From: Aquibaculum arenosum
Lineage (GTDB): Bacteria; Pseudomonadota; Alphaproteobacteria; Kiloniellales; DSM-21159
DNA length: 64,000 nucleotides
Assembly (NCBI RefSeq): GCF_029222965.1
Contig: NZ_JARHUD010000006.1
Location: 124,001-188,000 of the forward strand
Direction of reading: 5' to 3'
Shown: one piece after another, positions 7,962-17,329 of the stretch
Position numbering within the stretch: the first letter of the stretch is position 1
How the letters are laid out: each line of letters opens with the position of its first letter
The notes under the pieces: model-generated
Seen by the model: only the letters and a program-made list of their open reading frames with translations
The model's database searches: none
What the model was told of the DNA's origin: nothing
Translations under genes and position numbers: made by a program

Positions 7962-9524
7962 ATGGAGGAGCGTTTCCGGGATTTCCTGGAAACCAGCGCC
8001 GACTGGTTGTGGGAAACAGACCTGGAGCAGCGCTACACCTTCTACTCCGGTGGCGGCCCGATGGAGCTGGGCCAGCGGCCGGAAGGGCGTTTGCGGCGCG
8101 ATTTGCTGCAGGAGATCGGGGTCGAGCCCAAGGATCTGCCCGAGACCATCGCCAGCTACATGGTCGAGGAGCGGCCTTTCCGCGATCTCGAATACCACTT
8201 CGACCGGCCAGACGGCTCGCGCGTCTGGGTGCGCCTCTCAGGCAAACCGGTCTACGATCGTGAAGGGCGGCTCGTGGCCTATCGCGGCAGCGCGCGCAAC
8301 GTCACCGACGCCAGGATTGCCGAGCACCAACTGGCCGAACGCCATGCACGCTATCAGTCCATCTTCGCCAACGCCGTCGAGGGCATCTACCGCACCGCGA
8401 TGGACGGGCGCTATCTGGAGGTCAATCCAGCGCTGGCGCGCATGCACGGCTTCGACAGCGTTGAGGAATTCCTGCAGACTTTTCCCTACAGCATCGACAT
8501 GTACGCCGACCCACGCGATCGCGGCCGCGTGGTGCGACTGGCCATGCGCCGCGGCGCCCTGCGCGGTTTCGAGGCCTACGCGCTGCGCCGCGACGGCAGC
8601 CGCTTCCTCATGTCGGAAACCTGCTGGCCGGTGTACAGCCCCAACGGCCGCATCCTCGGCTTCGAGGGGCTGGTGGAGGACATCACCGATCGCAAGCGGG
8701 CGGAACAGGCGCTGGAGCAGGCGCGCAACGAGGCCCTGGAGGCAAGCCGTGCCAAGTCAGACTTCCTGGCCCACATCAGCCACGAGCTCCGTACGCCGCT
8801 CAACGCGGTGATCGGCTATTCCGATGCCATGCTGGCCCAGCTCTTCGGACCGCTGGGCAATGACCGCTACGAGGAATACTGCCAGCACATCCGCGACAGC
8901 GGCCTGCACCTGCTTTCGATCATCACCAACATCCTCGACCTCTCCAAGGTGGAAGCGGGCCAACTGGTGCTGCGCCCGGAGGACTGCGATCTGGTCGAGG
9001 CCGCCCAGTCAGCCCTGCGCCTGGTGGAGCACTTGGCCCATGAGCGTGGGGTGCGCGCCAGCCTGCGTGACATGCCCGAGTTCCTGCCCTTTATCGGCGA
9101 CCCCCTCGCTGTGCGGCAGATCCTGGTCAACCTGCTGTCCAACGCCATCCGCTTCACGCCGCCGCCCGGCCGCGTCTGGCTGACCGGGAGGCAGAGGGAC
9201 GGACAGTGCCAGATCTCGGTGATCGATGAAGGCATCGGCATGACCCAGGATGAGATCTCCCAAGCACTGCTGCCTTTCCGCCAGGTCGACAACCCCATGA
9301 CCCGCAGCGCGGCCGGAACGGGCCTGGGCCTGTCTCTGGTCAAGGGACTGGCCGAAGCGCATGGTGGAAGCCTCGAGATCCAGAGCAGACCGGGCCAGGG
9401 TACGCGCGTGACCATCACCCTGGGTGCGCTCGAAAGCATCAAGACCATTGCCAGCAGCCCCGCCCGGCCGCCGGCAGCCACCGACACCCCAGCGGAGAGC
9501 GACAATGAACAATCCAGCGCATGA
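7962..9524 (+). CDS. Cytoplasmic PAS-PAS sensor histidine kinase
   Basis: The product has two PAS/PAC domains (about residues 5-125 and 130-250), then a HisKA dimerisation domain with the phospho-accepting His in AHISHELRTPLNAVIGY (residue about 274). The HATPase domain has the N box LVNLLSNAIRF, G1 DEGIGM and G2 GTGLGLSLVKGLAEAHGG. There is no membrane segment, so it should sense a cytoplasmic signal such as redox, a ligand or light through the PAS domains. The first PAS domain opens with FLETSADWLWETD, right after the chosen ATG. Upstream in-frame TTG codons (7905, 7860) are alternatives. No response regulator lies next to it, making it an orphan kinase. The 3' end overlaps the DUF924 gene by 20 bases. 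Confidence 0.9.
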   Translation: MEERFRDFLETSADWLWETDLEQRYTFYSGGGPMELGQRPEGRLRRDLLQEIGVEPKDLPETIASYMVEERPFRDLEYHFDRPDGSRVWVRLSGKPVYDREGRLVAYRGSARNVTDARIAEHQLAERHARYQSIFANAVEGIYRTAMDGRYLEVNPALARMHGFDSVEEFLQTFPYSIDMYADPRDRGRVVRLAMRRGALRGFEAYALRRDGSRFLMSETCWPVYSPNGRILGFEGLVEDITDRKRAEQALEQARNEALEASRAKSDFLAHISHELRTPLNAVIGYSDAMLAQLFGPLGNDRYEEYCQHIRDSGLHLLSIITNILDLSKVEAGQLVLRPEDCDLVEAAQSALRLVEHLAHERGVRASLRDMPEFLPFIGDPLAVRQILVNLLSNAIRFTPPPGRVWLTGRQRDGQCQISVIDEGIGMTQDEISQALLPFRQVDNPMTRSAAGTGLGLSLVKGLAEAHGGSLEIQSRPGQGTRVTITLGALESIKTIASSPARPPAATDTPAESDNEQSSA

Positions 9525-10059
9525 CCCGGAGCAGGTGCTCGCTTTCTGGTTCGCGCCGGGACGCGAGGTGCAGTGGTTCGTGCGGTCCGACGCCTTCGAT
9601 GCTCAGGTGGAAGAGACGCTGGGCTCCGCCTATCGCCAGGCGCAGGAGGGTGGGTTCAACCATTGGGCGCGCGAGGCGCGGGGCGCCCTCGCCCTGATCC
9701 TGCTGCTCGACCAGGTACCACGTCAGTTGCATCGAGGCTCGCCGGAAGCCTTTGTCTGCGACGCCCGAGCGCGCACGATCACCGAGGCAGCCCTTGCCGC
9801 GGGCCAGGACCAGGAGCTTGGACCGGCTGAGCGACTGTTTCTCTATCTACCTCTGGAGCACAGCGAAGATCTCGCCGATCAGGAGCGGGCGGTCGCCCTG
9901 ATCTCGGCGCTGGGCGATGACGAGTGGACGCGCTACGCCGTGATCCACCGCAACATCATCGCGCGCTTCGGCCGCTTTCCCCACCGCAACGCCGCCCTCG
10001 GCCGACAGACGACGGCCGAGGAAGCCGCCTTCCTGCAGGAGCCGGAGTCCAGCTTCTGA
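9505..10059 (+). CDS. DUF924 family protein
   Basis: The 184-residue product matches the DUF924 family: VLAFWF near the start, the block FNHWAREARGALALILLLDQVPRQLHRGSPEAF (key residues W, A, LDQ and R) and FLYLPLEHSEDLADQERAV in the middle, ending with GRFPHRNAALGR. The fold is all-helical and TPR-like; no biochemical function is established. The start overlaps the end of the histidine kinase gene, so translation is probably coupled. The alternative upstream start would lie wholly inside the kinase gene and is less likely. Confidence 0.88.
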   Translation: MNNPAHDPEQVLAFWFAPGREVQWFVRSDAFDAQVEETLGSAYRQAQEGGFNHWAREARGALALILLLDQVPRQLHRGSPEAFVCDARARTITEAALAAGQDQELGPAERLFLYLPLEHSEDLADQERAVALISALGDDEWTRYAVIHRNIIARFGRFPHRNAALGRQTTAEEAAFLQEPESSF

Positions 10060-10100
10060 GATTGCGATAGCGTCCCGTCGTCGCGAAACGACGGTCCGCT

Positions 10101-12524
10101 CTATCCGCGCAGCCGCTGCACCAACGCGGCTGCGCAGGCATCGAGGATGGCGTCGCGGTCCAGGCCGTACTCGCGATAGAGGTCGAGAAGGTCGCCGGAC
10201 TGGCCGAAGTGCTCCACGCCCAGCGACTGCACCCGGTGACCGCGCACCGACCCAAGCCAACCCAGCGTCGCCGGGTGACCGTCCAGGACCGTGACCAGTC
10301 CCGCATCCGGCGCCAGGGGCGCCAGCAGCCGGTCGGCGTGGCAGGCGGCGTCGGGCCGGCCAGCCTGGCGGGCGCGGGCGGCGGCGGTCCACTCAGCGTT
10401 CAAGCGGTCGGCGGAGGTGACCGCCAGCAGGCCGGCGCCCGGCACCTCTTCAGCGATGGCTTCCCAGGCCGCCAGCGCCTCGGGCGCCACCGCGCCGCTA
10501 TAGACGATGGCGAGTTCCGCGCCCTCCGCCGGGGGCTTCAGCCAGTAGCCGCCGGTGATGATCTGCTCGCGCAGGGTGGCATCGATATCGCGCTCCGGCT
10601 GCTCCAATGGGCGGGTTGAAAGGCGCAGATAGACGGAGCCACCCTTCTCATCGCGCAGCCACTGCGTACCCGGAAGCGCATCATGCCCTGGATGGTCCGG
10701 CCCGCGCTGCAGATAGTCGAAGGACCAACCAAGGATGGCGGCCAGTTCGTCGGCAAAGGCCGGCTCGAAGGCGGCCAGACCGTCCTGCGACATGCCGATC
10801 AGGGGCGTGCCCACAGACTGGTGCGCGCCACCTTCCGGCGCCAGGCTGATGCCCGAGGGCGTGCCCACCACGATGAAGCGGGCTTCCTGATAGCAGGCGT
10901 AGTTGAGGGCATCGAGGCCGCGCTGGATGAAGGGGTCGTAGAGCGTGCCGATCGGCAGCAGGCGGGTGCCGAAGAGCGAATGCGACAGCCCCAACGCCGC
11001 CAGCGCCAGGAAGAGGTTGTTCTCGGCGATGCCCAGTTCGACATGCTGCCCCTGGGGCGACATGGCCCAGCGCTGAGCCGAGACCACCTTCTCCGCCTTA
11101 AAGACGTCCTCGCGCGGATGTCGGTCGAAGATGCCGCGGCGATTGACCCAGGCACCGAGATTGGTGGAGACGGTCACGTCCGGCGAGGTGGTGACGATCC
11201 GCTCCGCCAGCGGGCTGTCCTCACGCGCGATCTCGCCCAGGATCCGGCCGAACGCCTCCTGGGTGCTCATGCGATGGCCCTCGGGCTTGGGCAGGCTTTC
11301 CGGCACCGGCACATAGTCGCCCGGATAGCGCCGCTGCCCCCGAGCGTTGAAGGGCACCTGATCGAGGAAACCGCGCAGCTTTTCCTCTGGGAGGGAGAGG
11401 CCGGAGAAGGGCTCCCACTCCCGCCCCTCCGGGACACCCTGGCGCCGCTGGAACTCCGCCATCTGCTCCGGATTCATCAGGCCGGCGTGGTTGTCCTTGT
11501 GGCCGGCGAAGGGCAGGCGGAAGCCCTTGACCGTGTAGCAGATGAAGCAGGTCGGCTTGTCGTCCTCGATGCTGTGGAAGGCCTCCAGCACGGCCTCGAG
11601 ATCGTGGCCGGCGAGGTTGGTCATCAAGGCTTCCAGCGCCGCATCGTCCAGCTCGTCCAGCAGGGCCCGAATACCGGGCAGGTCGCCCAGGTCGGCCAGC
11701 AGATGCTTGCGCCATCCCGCGGCGCCGGTGAAGACCAGCGCCGAATAGAGGCTGTTGGGGCAGTCGTCTATCCACTGGCGCAGCGCATCGCCGTCGGGGC
11801 GCTTGAAGGCCTCGTGCAGCAGCTTGCCGTACTTCAGGGTGACGACCCGCCAGCCCATGGTGTCGAAGAGCTTGTCGATCTGGCCGAAGAGGCGGTCGGT
11901 GACCACGGAATCCAGACTCTGGCGGTTGTAGTCGATCACCCACCAGACATTGCGCACGTCGTGCTTCCAGCCCTCGAGCAGCGCCTCGTAGACGTTACCC
12001 TCGTCGAGCTCGGCATCGCCCACCAGCGCCACCATGCGCCCGGGCTCCTGTCCCTTGGGCAGCAGGCCCTTCATGTCGAGGTAGTCCTGGGTGAGCGAGG
12101 CAAAGCTGGTCATGGCCACGCCCAGGCCCACGGAGCCGGTCGAAAAGTCGACGTCGTCCTTGTCCTTGGTGCGCGAGGGGTAGGACTGGGCGCCGCCGAA
12201 GGCGCGGAAATCGCGCAGAGCCTCCACGTCCTGATTGCCCAGCAGGTACTGGATGGCGTGGAACACCGGGCTGGCGTGCGGCTTGACCGCGACCCGATCC
12301 TCCGGGCGCAGGACGTTGAAGTAGAGCGCCGTCATCATCGCCGACATGGAGGCGGAAGACGCCTGGTGCCCGCCAACCTTCAGGCCGTCGCGGCTGTTGC
12401 GCAGGTGATTGGCCTGATGGATTGTCCAGGTCGACAGCCAGAGCACCTTACGCTCCAACTCGCCGAGCACTTCCAGCTCTTCCTTGCGCGCGGGTTGATC
12501 AACGGCGGACAGGGCCGTGGACAT
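10101..12524 (-). CDS. AceE/transketolase-like thiamine-diphosphate enzyme
   Basis: This 807-residue protein resembles homodimeric pyruvate dehydrogenase E1 and transketolase. The N-terminal half has GGHQASSASMSAMMTALYF, the cofactor motif GDAELDEGNVYEALLEGWKHDVRNVWWVIDYNRQ (GDxE...N form) and VKGFRLPFAGHKDNHAG. The second half has a pyrimidine-binding domain (VELGIAENNLFLALAALG) with the E of GIAE expected to activate thiamine diphosphate. It lacks a lipoyl domain, and no E2 or E3 gene is adjacent, so membership of a pyruvate dehydrogenase complex is not shown. GGAGG lies eight bases before the ATG. It is divergent from the acetolactate-synthase-like gene, also ThDP-dependent, which suggests a common role in 2-oxoacid metabolism. 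Confidence 0.8.
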   Translation of the reverse strand: MSTALSAVDQPARKEELEVLGELERKVLWLSTWTIHQANHLRNSRDGLKVGGHQASSASMSAMMTALYFNVLRPEDRVAVKPHASPVFHAIQYLLGNQDVEALRDFRAFGGAQSYPSRTKDKDDVDFSTGSVGLGVAMTSFASLTQDYLDMKGLLPKGQEPGRMVALVGDAELDEGNVYEALLEGWKHDVRNVWWVIDYNRQSLDSVVTDRLFGQIDKLFDTMGWRVVTLKYGKLLHEAFKRPDGDALRQWIDDCPNSLYSALVFTGAAGWRKHLLADLGDLPGIRALLDELDDAALEALMTNLAGHDLEAVLEAFHSIEDDKPTCFICYTVKGFRLPFAGHKDNHAGLMNPEQMAEFQRRQGVPEGREWEPFSGLSLPEEKLRGFLDQVPFNARGQRRYPGDYVPVPESLPKPEGHRMSTQEAFGRILGEIAREDSPLAERIVTTSPDVTVSTNLGAWVNRRGIFDRHPREDVFKAEKVVSAQRWAMSPQGQHVELGIAENNLFLALAALGLSHSLFGTRLLPIGTLYDPFIQRGLDALNYACYQEARFIVVGTPSGISLAPEGGAHQSVGTPLIGMSQDGLAAFEPAFADELAAILGWSFDYLQRGPDHPGHDALPGTQWLRDEKGGSVYLRLSTRPLEQPERDIDATLREQIITGGYWLKPPAEGAELAIVYSGAVAPEALAAWEAIAEEVPGAGLLAVTSADRLNAEWTAAARARQAGRPDAACHADRLLAPLAPDAGLVTVLDGHPATLGWLGSVRGHRVQSLGVEHFGQSGDLLDLYREYGLDRDAILDACAAALVQRLRG

Positions 12525-12723
12525 AGCAGAGGCCTCCAGGGGCGTTGGCAGATGGCGGCGATCATAGTGAAAGCCAGGGCCGGCGGCAAACCCACCTCAT
12601 GTACTTTTCCTGCACTGCAAATGATCTTTACGCAATTTTCGCAAAAGCACCCAGAGGACTGCCTTTGAGGACAGCCCCTGTCGTGGCAGGCTGAATGGGG
12701 AATCCAGACACGAGGGAGTCGTC

Positions 12724-14415
12724 ATGAACCAACTCACGGGTGCCGAGGCCACGGTGCGACTGCTGCAGCATCACGGGGTCGAAGTGATTTTCGGGCTCTG
12801 TGGGGACACCTCCCTGCCCTGGTACGACGCGCTCTATCGGCTCGACCACGGCATGCGCCACGTCCTGACCCGCGATGAGCGCTCCGCCGGCTATATGGCC
12901 GATGTCTATGCCCGGGTCAGCGGCAAGATCGGTGTCTGCGAGGGACCGAGCGGTGGCGGCGCGACCTACATCCTGCCGGCCGTGGCCGAGGCCAATGAAT
13001 CCTCCGTGCCACTGCTCGCCATCACCAGCGATATCGGCGTCGGTGCACGCGGGCGCTATGCCCTGACCGAGCTCGACCAAGAGGCTCTCTTCCGTCCTGT
13101 CACAAAGTGGAACGCAGTGATCGACAGCGCCGGGCGCCTGCCGTCGCTGATCCGCCGTGCCTTCAAGGAAGCGACCGGCGGGCGTGGTGGTGCCGTGCAT
13201 CTGGGGCTGCCCTTCGACGTGCAGAAGGCACCGGTGGAGGCCGACACGGTCTGGGCCGACAGCCGCTTCGGCCAATTTCCCACTGAACGCAGCGGTGCGG
13301 ATCAGCAGGCGGTGGAAGCGGCCGCCGAGGCAATACTGGCCGCATCGCGCCCCATCATCCTCTGCGGCGGCGGCCCCGTGCTTTCGGGCGCGGAAGCGGA
13401 AGTGCAGGCGCTCGCCGAACTGCTCGCCGCGCCCGTGGTCACGTCAGTCAGCGGTAAAGGCAGCCTGGCGGAAACCCATCCCCTGGCCGCCGGCGTGGTG
13501 GGGAGCAACGGCGGCTGCGTCGAAACCCGAGAGCTGCTGGACAGCGCCGACCTGGTCGTGATGATTGGCTGCCGGGCCGGCTCGGTCACCACTGAGCGCT
13601 GGCGTCACCCGGCCCCCGGCACCAAGATCGTCCACATCGACGCCGACCCCGCGGTGCCCGGTGCCAACTACCGCCCGGAAGCCGCGGCCATCGGCGATGC
13701 GCAGCGCGTTCTGCAAGCACTGCTGCCGCTGCTGCGCGAAGCCCTGCCAACGTCCCGGGACTCCTCGCAGGTACAGGCGCAGGTGGCAGAAGTCAGGGCG
13801 ACTAAGTTCGCCCGCTTCCAGGAACTGGCAAACTCAAGCCAGCGTCCGATCCGGCCGGAAGCCGTGGTGCATCACCTGCGCGAGCTCCTGCCGAAGGATT
13901 CCGTGGTCGTTGCCGACCCCGGCACGCCCTGCCCCTACTTCTCCGCCTACCTGGAGCAGGAGGAACCCGGTCGCCGCTTCATCAGCAACCGGGCCCACGG
14001 CGCGCTCGGCTACTCGCTTTCCGGCGTGGTCGGCGCCTGGTTCGCCCGGCCGCAGGCCAAGTGCGTTGCCGTCATGGGCGATGGGAGCTTCGGCTTCACC
14101 GCCGGTGAGATGGAAACTCTGGTGCGCCTCGGCGCCCCAGTGACCCTGATCGTCTTCTCCAATGCCAGCTTCGGCTGGATCAAGGCAGGCCAGCATGCCG
14201 GTTTCGGGGAGCGCTACTACTCGGTCGATTTCGACCGCACCGACCACGCCCGGGTCGCCGAAGCTTTTGGTCTCAAGGCCTGGCGCGTGGAAGACCCCGC
14301 CGAACTGCGCGGTGCGCTTGCGGCGGCATTGGAACAGGGCGGGCCGACGCTGGTTGATGTGGTTTCCCAGCCCCTGCATGAGGCCGCCGCTCCGGTGACG
14401 GAGTGGATTGCCTGA
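12724..14415 (+). CDS. Acetolactate-synthase-like thiamine-diphosphate enzyme
   Basis: The 563-residue product has the three-domain layout of the acetohydroxyacid synthase/2-oxoacid decarboxylase superfamily. The N-terminal domain has VRLLQHHGVEVIFGLCGD and the catalytic Glu in TRDERSAGYMADVYARVSG. The central domain has PIILCGGGPVLSGAE, and the C-terminal ThDP motif is MGDGSFGFTAGEMETLVRLGAPVTLIVFSN. No regulatory ilvH-type gene follows, so it may be a catabolic or side-activity member rather than IlvB. The ATG is preceded by CGAGGGAG. It is divergent from the AceE-like gene. Confidence 0.82.
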   Translation: MNQLTGAEATVRLLQHHGVEVIFGLCGDTSLPWYDALYRLDHGMRHVLTRDERSAGYMADVYARVSGKIGVCEGPSGGGATYILPAVAEANESSVPLLAITSDIGVGARGRYALTELDQEALFRPVTKWNAVIDSAGRLPSLIRRAFKEATGGRGGAVHLGLPFDVQKAPVEADTVWADSRFGQFPTERSGADQQAVEAAAEAILAASRPIILCGGGPVLSGAEAEVQALAELLAAPVVTSVSGKGSLAETHPLAAGVVGSNGGCVETRELLDSADLVVMIGCRAGSVTTERWRHPAPGTKIVHIDADPAVPGANYRPEAAAIGDAQRVLQALLPLLREALPTSRDSSQVQAQVAEVRATKFARFQELANSSQRPIRPEAVVHHLRELLPKDSVVVADPGTPCPYFSAYLEQEEPGRRFISNRAHGALGYSLSGVVGAWFARPQAKCVAVMGDGSFGFTAGEMETLVRLGAPVTLIVFSNASFGWIKAGQHAGFGERYYSVDFDRTDHARVAEAFGLKAWRVEDPAELRGALAAALEQGGPTLVDVVSQPLHEAAAPVTEWIA

Positions 14416-14441
14416 GGCGGTAGCGAGGCAGATGCAGGCTA

Positions 14442-14455
14442 TTGCGGCAGGTCAA
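14442..14455 (+). promoter_or_regulatory. Candidate Fnr/FixK-family box
   Basis: TTGCGGCAGGTCAA fits the TTG-N8-CAA core of Crp/Fnr-family sites. It is centred about 78 bases before the DUF3775 start and differs at one base from the box at 20602. The binding protein is inferred. Confidence 0.5.
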
Positions 14456-14525
14456 TGCCGGGCAGGCGGCGGGAGCGGAAGATCAATGCGCTGCTTACAC
14501 GGCTCTGTAATCGGGAACCGCGCCC

Positions 14526-14930
14526 ATGCTTACCATCCCTCTCGAAAAGGTCTGCTACATCATCGTCAAGGCACGGGAGTTCGATGAGAAGGAACCCATT
14601 GTCGACCCGGACGAAGGCTCCAACCCCAGCGACGACCGCGCCATCGACATCCTGGAGGATCAGCCCGACGACCCGACGGGCGAGGAACTGAGCGGGGCGA
14701 TCATCGGCCTGAACGAGGATGAGCAGATCGACCTCGTGGCCCTGGCCTGGATCGGGCGCGAAGACTACACCGCCCAGGAATGGGAGGAGGCGCGCCGGGA
14801 AGCGGCGGACGTGCGCGACAAGCACGTCCCCGACTACCTGCTTGGCATACCGCAGTTGGGCGATCTTCTGGAGGAGGGCTTGGCGGCGCTGGGCTTTTCC
14901 TGCACGGAATACGAGATGGGCAGGCTGTAG
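14526..14930 (+). CDS. DUF3775 domain protein
   Basis: This acidic 134-residue protein starts with LEKVCYIIVKAREFDEKEP, the typical opening of DUF3775. It continues through PSDDRAIDILEDQPDDPTGEEL and LIALAWIGR-type residues (LVALAWIGREDYTAQEWEE), ending with LGDLLEEGLAALGFSC. The function of the family is unknown. The ATG has no strong ribosome site. An Fnr/FixK-type box lies upstream, and the neighbour is a convergent universal-stress gene with a similar box, so both may belong to a low-oxygen regulon. Confidence 0.85.
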   Translation: MLTIPLEKVCYIIVKAREFDEKEPIVDPDEGSNPSDDRAIDILEDQPDDPTGEELSGAIIGLNEDEQIDLVALAWIGREDYTAQEWEEARREAADVRDKHVPDYLLGIPQLGDLLEEGLAALGFSCTEYEMGRL

Positions 14931-14946
14931 GCCGTCTCCTCACCAC

Positions 14947-15810
14947 TCAGTGCGCCATGAGCACAGGCACCGGGGCTTCAGCCAAAAGGCGCCGGGTAAC
15001 GCCGCCGACCACAAATTGGCGCAACCGACTGTGGCCGTAGGCGCCCATCACCAGCAGGTCCGCGTGCTGGGCCGACACTTCCTGGAGCAGCGCTTCACCT
15101 GCTGGCCGGCCTTCGGGCAGCTCCACAGCCTCGGCCTCGATGTGATGGAGGGCAAGCCGTCGCGCCGCAGCCCGGGGGTCGGCGCTTCTATCAGCCTCCG
15201 CAACACTCAGCACCCGCACCGCCTTGGCACGCTTGAGCAGCGGCAGCGCAGCAGTGATCGCCCGCGCCGCCTCGCGCTTGCCGTTCCAAGCCACCACCGC
15301 CCGCTCGCCGATCCGCCCCGTATAGTCCGGGGGCACCACCAGAACCGGGCCACCGACCTCGAAGAGCGCCGTCTCCAAGCTCGAGGCTGCACTCCCCTCC
15401 TTCTCCGGATCGGGGCGAGCGATCATCACAAGGTCGAACAAGAGACCGCAATCGACCAACATCTTTTCCGGCCGGCCCTCTATCATGCGCCAAGCCGCGC
15501 GCCCGCGGCGCGGCTCCTGCTCCCCGACATCGCGCACCGGCAGATCGGCCGTCTGGCAGGCTTCCTCGAAGAGCCGGCGCGCTTCCGCTGCCTGCACCTC
15601 GCCTTGTTCACGGATCTCGGTCATGACCCGCGTCACCATGGCACCGGTCATGCCGTCGCCCATCAAGGGAATGGCGTCGCGCGGGTCGGGCCGCACATGC
15701 AGCACTTCAAGGTAGGCATCGTGACGCTGAGCCAGTTCGAAAGCCGCCCGCACCACGGCAGAGCTGCTCTCGTCGCCTTCCACGAGCGCCAGAATGGACG
15801 CGATGGACAT
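14947..15810 (-). CDS. Two-domain universal stress protein (UspA family)
   Basis: The 287-residue product contains two tandem Usp domains. The second ends with GGVTRRLLAEAPVPVLMAH preceded by DLLVMGAYGHSRLRQF, the G-x2-G-x9-G(S/T) ATP-binding signature in an alphaproteobacterial variant. The start at 15810 has AAGGA about ten bases upstream; the frame is open a further 27 codons, without support. Usp proteins bind nucleotide and help survival in stationary phase and oxygen limitation. An Fnr/FixK-type box (15871-15884) lies about 68 bases before the start, a spacing that would suit class II activation. Confidence 0.88.
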   Translation of the reverse strand: MSIASILALVEGDESSSAVVRAAFELAQRHDAYLEVLHVRPDPRDAIPLMGDGMTGAMVTRVMTEIREQGEVQAAEARRLFEEACQTADLPVRDVGEQEPRRGRAAWRMIEGRPEKMLVDCGLLFDLVMIARPDPEKEGSAASSLETALFEVGGPVLVVPPDYTGRIGERAVVAWNGKREAARAITAALPLLKRAKAVRVLSVAEADRSADPRAAARRLALHHIEAEAVELPEGRPAGEALLQEVSAQHADLLVMGAYGHSRLRQFVVGGVTRRLLAEAPVPVLMAH

Positions 15811-15870
15811 GTCGACACATCCTTCCATTAATGTTCGGATAACAGCATGCAGGCGCTGTGATCGCTTGCC

Positions 15871-15884
15871 TTGAGACAGATCAA
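15871..15884 (-). promoter_or_regulatory. Candidate Fnr/FixK-family box
   Basis: TTGAGACAGATCAA fits TTGA-N6-TCAA exactly. It lies between the divergent usp and symporter genes, centred about 67 bases from the usp start and about 75 from the symporter start. Two near-identical boxes occur at 14442 and 20602. Confidence 0.6.
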
Positions 15885-15952
15885 GTGCCAAGCGAAAGAG
15901 CAGGCCACACTGGCCGCCCCCTGCTTCACCATCATCCGATCAGGCTTCCTGC

Positions 15953-17323
15953 ATGAGCGCAACGCCCTCCCCGATGCAGCCACCCGGCTCTCCTCGTGAA
16001 GAGTGGAGCACGAAAACGGCCTTCATACTTGCCACCCTGGGCTCCGCCGTCGGGTTGGGCAACATCTGGCGCTTTTCCTACGTGGCCGGAGACAATGGCG
16101 GCGGCGCCTTCCTGCTGGTCTATCTCGGCGCCGTGCTGCTGCTCGGGCTGCCGTTGCTGCTGGCGGAGTTCTCACTGGGCCGAAGCTCAAAGGGGGATGT
16201 GGTCCAGGCCTTCCGGCACGCGGCGCCGCGCAGCCCGCTGAGGCATTTCGGCATGCTGGCCGTTCTGGGATCGACGCTCATCCTCAGCTACTACTCGGTG
16301 ATCGCCGGCTGGACGCTCAGCTATCTGACGGACTACCTGCTGGGCCTGCTGCTGCCGCAACAGACGGGAGACCACGGCGAGCGCTTCCAGAGCCTCATCG
16401 CCGATCCCATCGAGCCGCTCTTCTGGCATTTCCTTTTCATGGCAATCACGGTTTGGGTCGTGATGGCCGGCGTGCGCGGCGGCCTGGAGCGGCTCAGCCG
16501 CCTCGTCATGCCCTTGCTGGGCGTGACAGTGGTCGGACTGGCGATCTACGCCATGAGCCTGCCCGGTTCAGCGGCCGGCGTGGCCTTCCTTCTGTCCCCC
16601 GACTGGTCCGCCCTGTCCGATCCCGCGGTCTATCTGGCTGCACTGGGCCAGGCCTTCTTTTCCCTCAGCCTCGCCATGGGCGTGCTGGTCACCTACGGCG
16701 GCTATCTCGGCCGCGAGCATCGCCTGCCTTCGGCCGCCGGGGCCGTGGCCACAGGCGACGTGCTTTTCGCCATCATCGCCGGGCTTGCCATCTTCCCGGC
16801 GGTCTTTGCCTTCGGCATGGCGCCGGCGCAGGGCCCGGTTCTGGCCTTCGTCGTTCTGCCGCAGGTCTTCTCGACCATGCCCGGCGGCAGCGGCGTGGCG
16901 CTGGCCTTCTTCTTCCTGCTGGCAGCGGCCGCGCTGACCTCTGCCGTGTCACTTCTCGAAGTGCCGGTGGCCTGGGCGATGCGGGTGCTTGCGCTGTCCC
17001 GGCGCCAGGCGACGCTGGTGCTGGGTGCAACCGTTTTCCTCCTCGGCGTTCCCTCCTCACTGGGCTTCGGCCCTTGGGAGTCAGTGCAACTGGCCGGGCG
17101 CGGAATCCTCGATACCATCGACCACGTCGTCTCAAACTTGCTGCTGCCAGTGGCCGGCACTGGACTTGCCCTGCTGGTCGGCTGGGTCTGGTCCGAGCGC
17201 GAGGCAATCGCGGAAGCGGACCTGGTGGAAGGTTTCTGGGCCCGCCTCTGGCTCATACTGCTGCGCTACATCATCCCCTGCGCCATCTTGCTGATCCTGC
17301 TGCGCTCACTGGGCCTGCTTTAG
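15953..17323 (+). CDS. Sodium-dependent transporter (NSS/SNF family)
   Basis: The 456-residue membrane protein opens with the family signature TLGSAVGLGNIWRFSYVAGDNGGGAFLLVYL in TM1-TM2, whose GLGNIWRF segment forms the sodium and substrate site. It has about twelve hydrophobic segments. Bacterial relatives such as LeuT, TnaT and MhsT move amino acids or related amines with sodium. The start is the ATG at 15953. It is divergent from a usp gene that shares the upstream Fnr/FixK-type box, and its stop is six bases from the convergent Usp-like gene. The substrate is unknown. Confidence 0.9.
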   Translation: MSATPSPMQPPGSPREEWSTKTAFILATLGSAVGLGNIWRFSYVAGDNGGGAFLLVYLGAVLLLGLPLLLAEFSLGRSSKGDVVQAFRHAAPRSPLRHFGMLAVLGSTLILSYYSVIAGWTLSYLTDYLLGLLLPQQTGDHGERFQSLIADPIEPLFWHFLFMAITVWVVMAGVRGGLERLSRLVMPLLGVTVVGLAIYAMSLPGSAAGVAFLLSPDWSALSDPAVYLAALGQAFFSLSLAMGVLVTYGGYLGREHRLPSAAGAVATGDVLFAIIAGLAIFPAVFAFGMAPAQGPVLAFVVLPQVFSTMPGGSGVALAFFFLLAAAALTSAVSLLEVPVAWAMRVLALSRRQATLVLGATVFLLGVPSSLGFGPWESVQLAGRGILDTIDHVVSNLLLPVAGTGLALLVGWVWSEREAIAEADLVEGFWARLWLILLRYIIPCAILLILLRSLGLL

Positions 17324-17329
17324 ACAGTC

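Noticed and set aside
10683-12668. Long open frame opposite the AceE-like gene
   Set aside because: It has no domain or signal and exactly mirrors a conserved ThDP enzyme; an antisense shadow.
12525-12723. Thiamine-pyrophosphate riboswitch between the two ThDP enzyme genes
   Set aside because: No CTGAGA-type THI-box element or plausible aptamer fold was found in the 199 bases.
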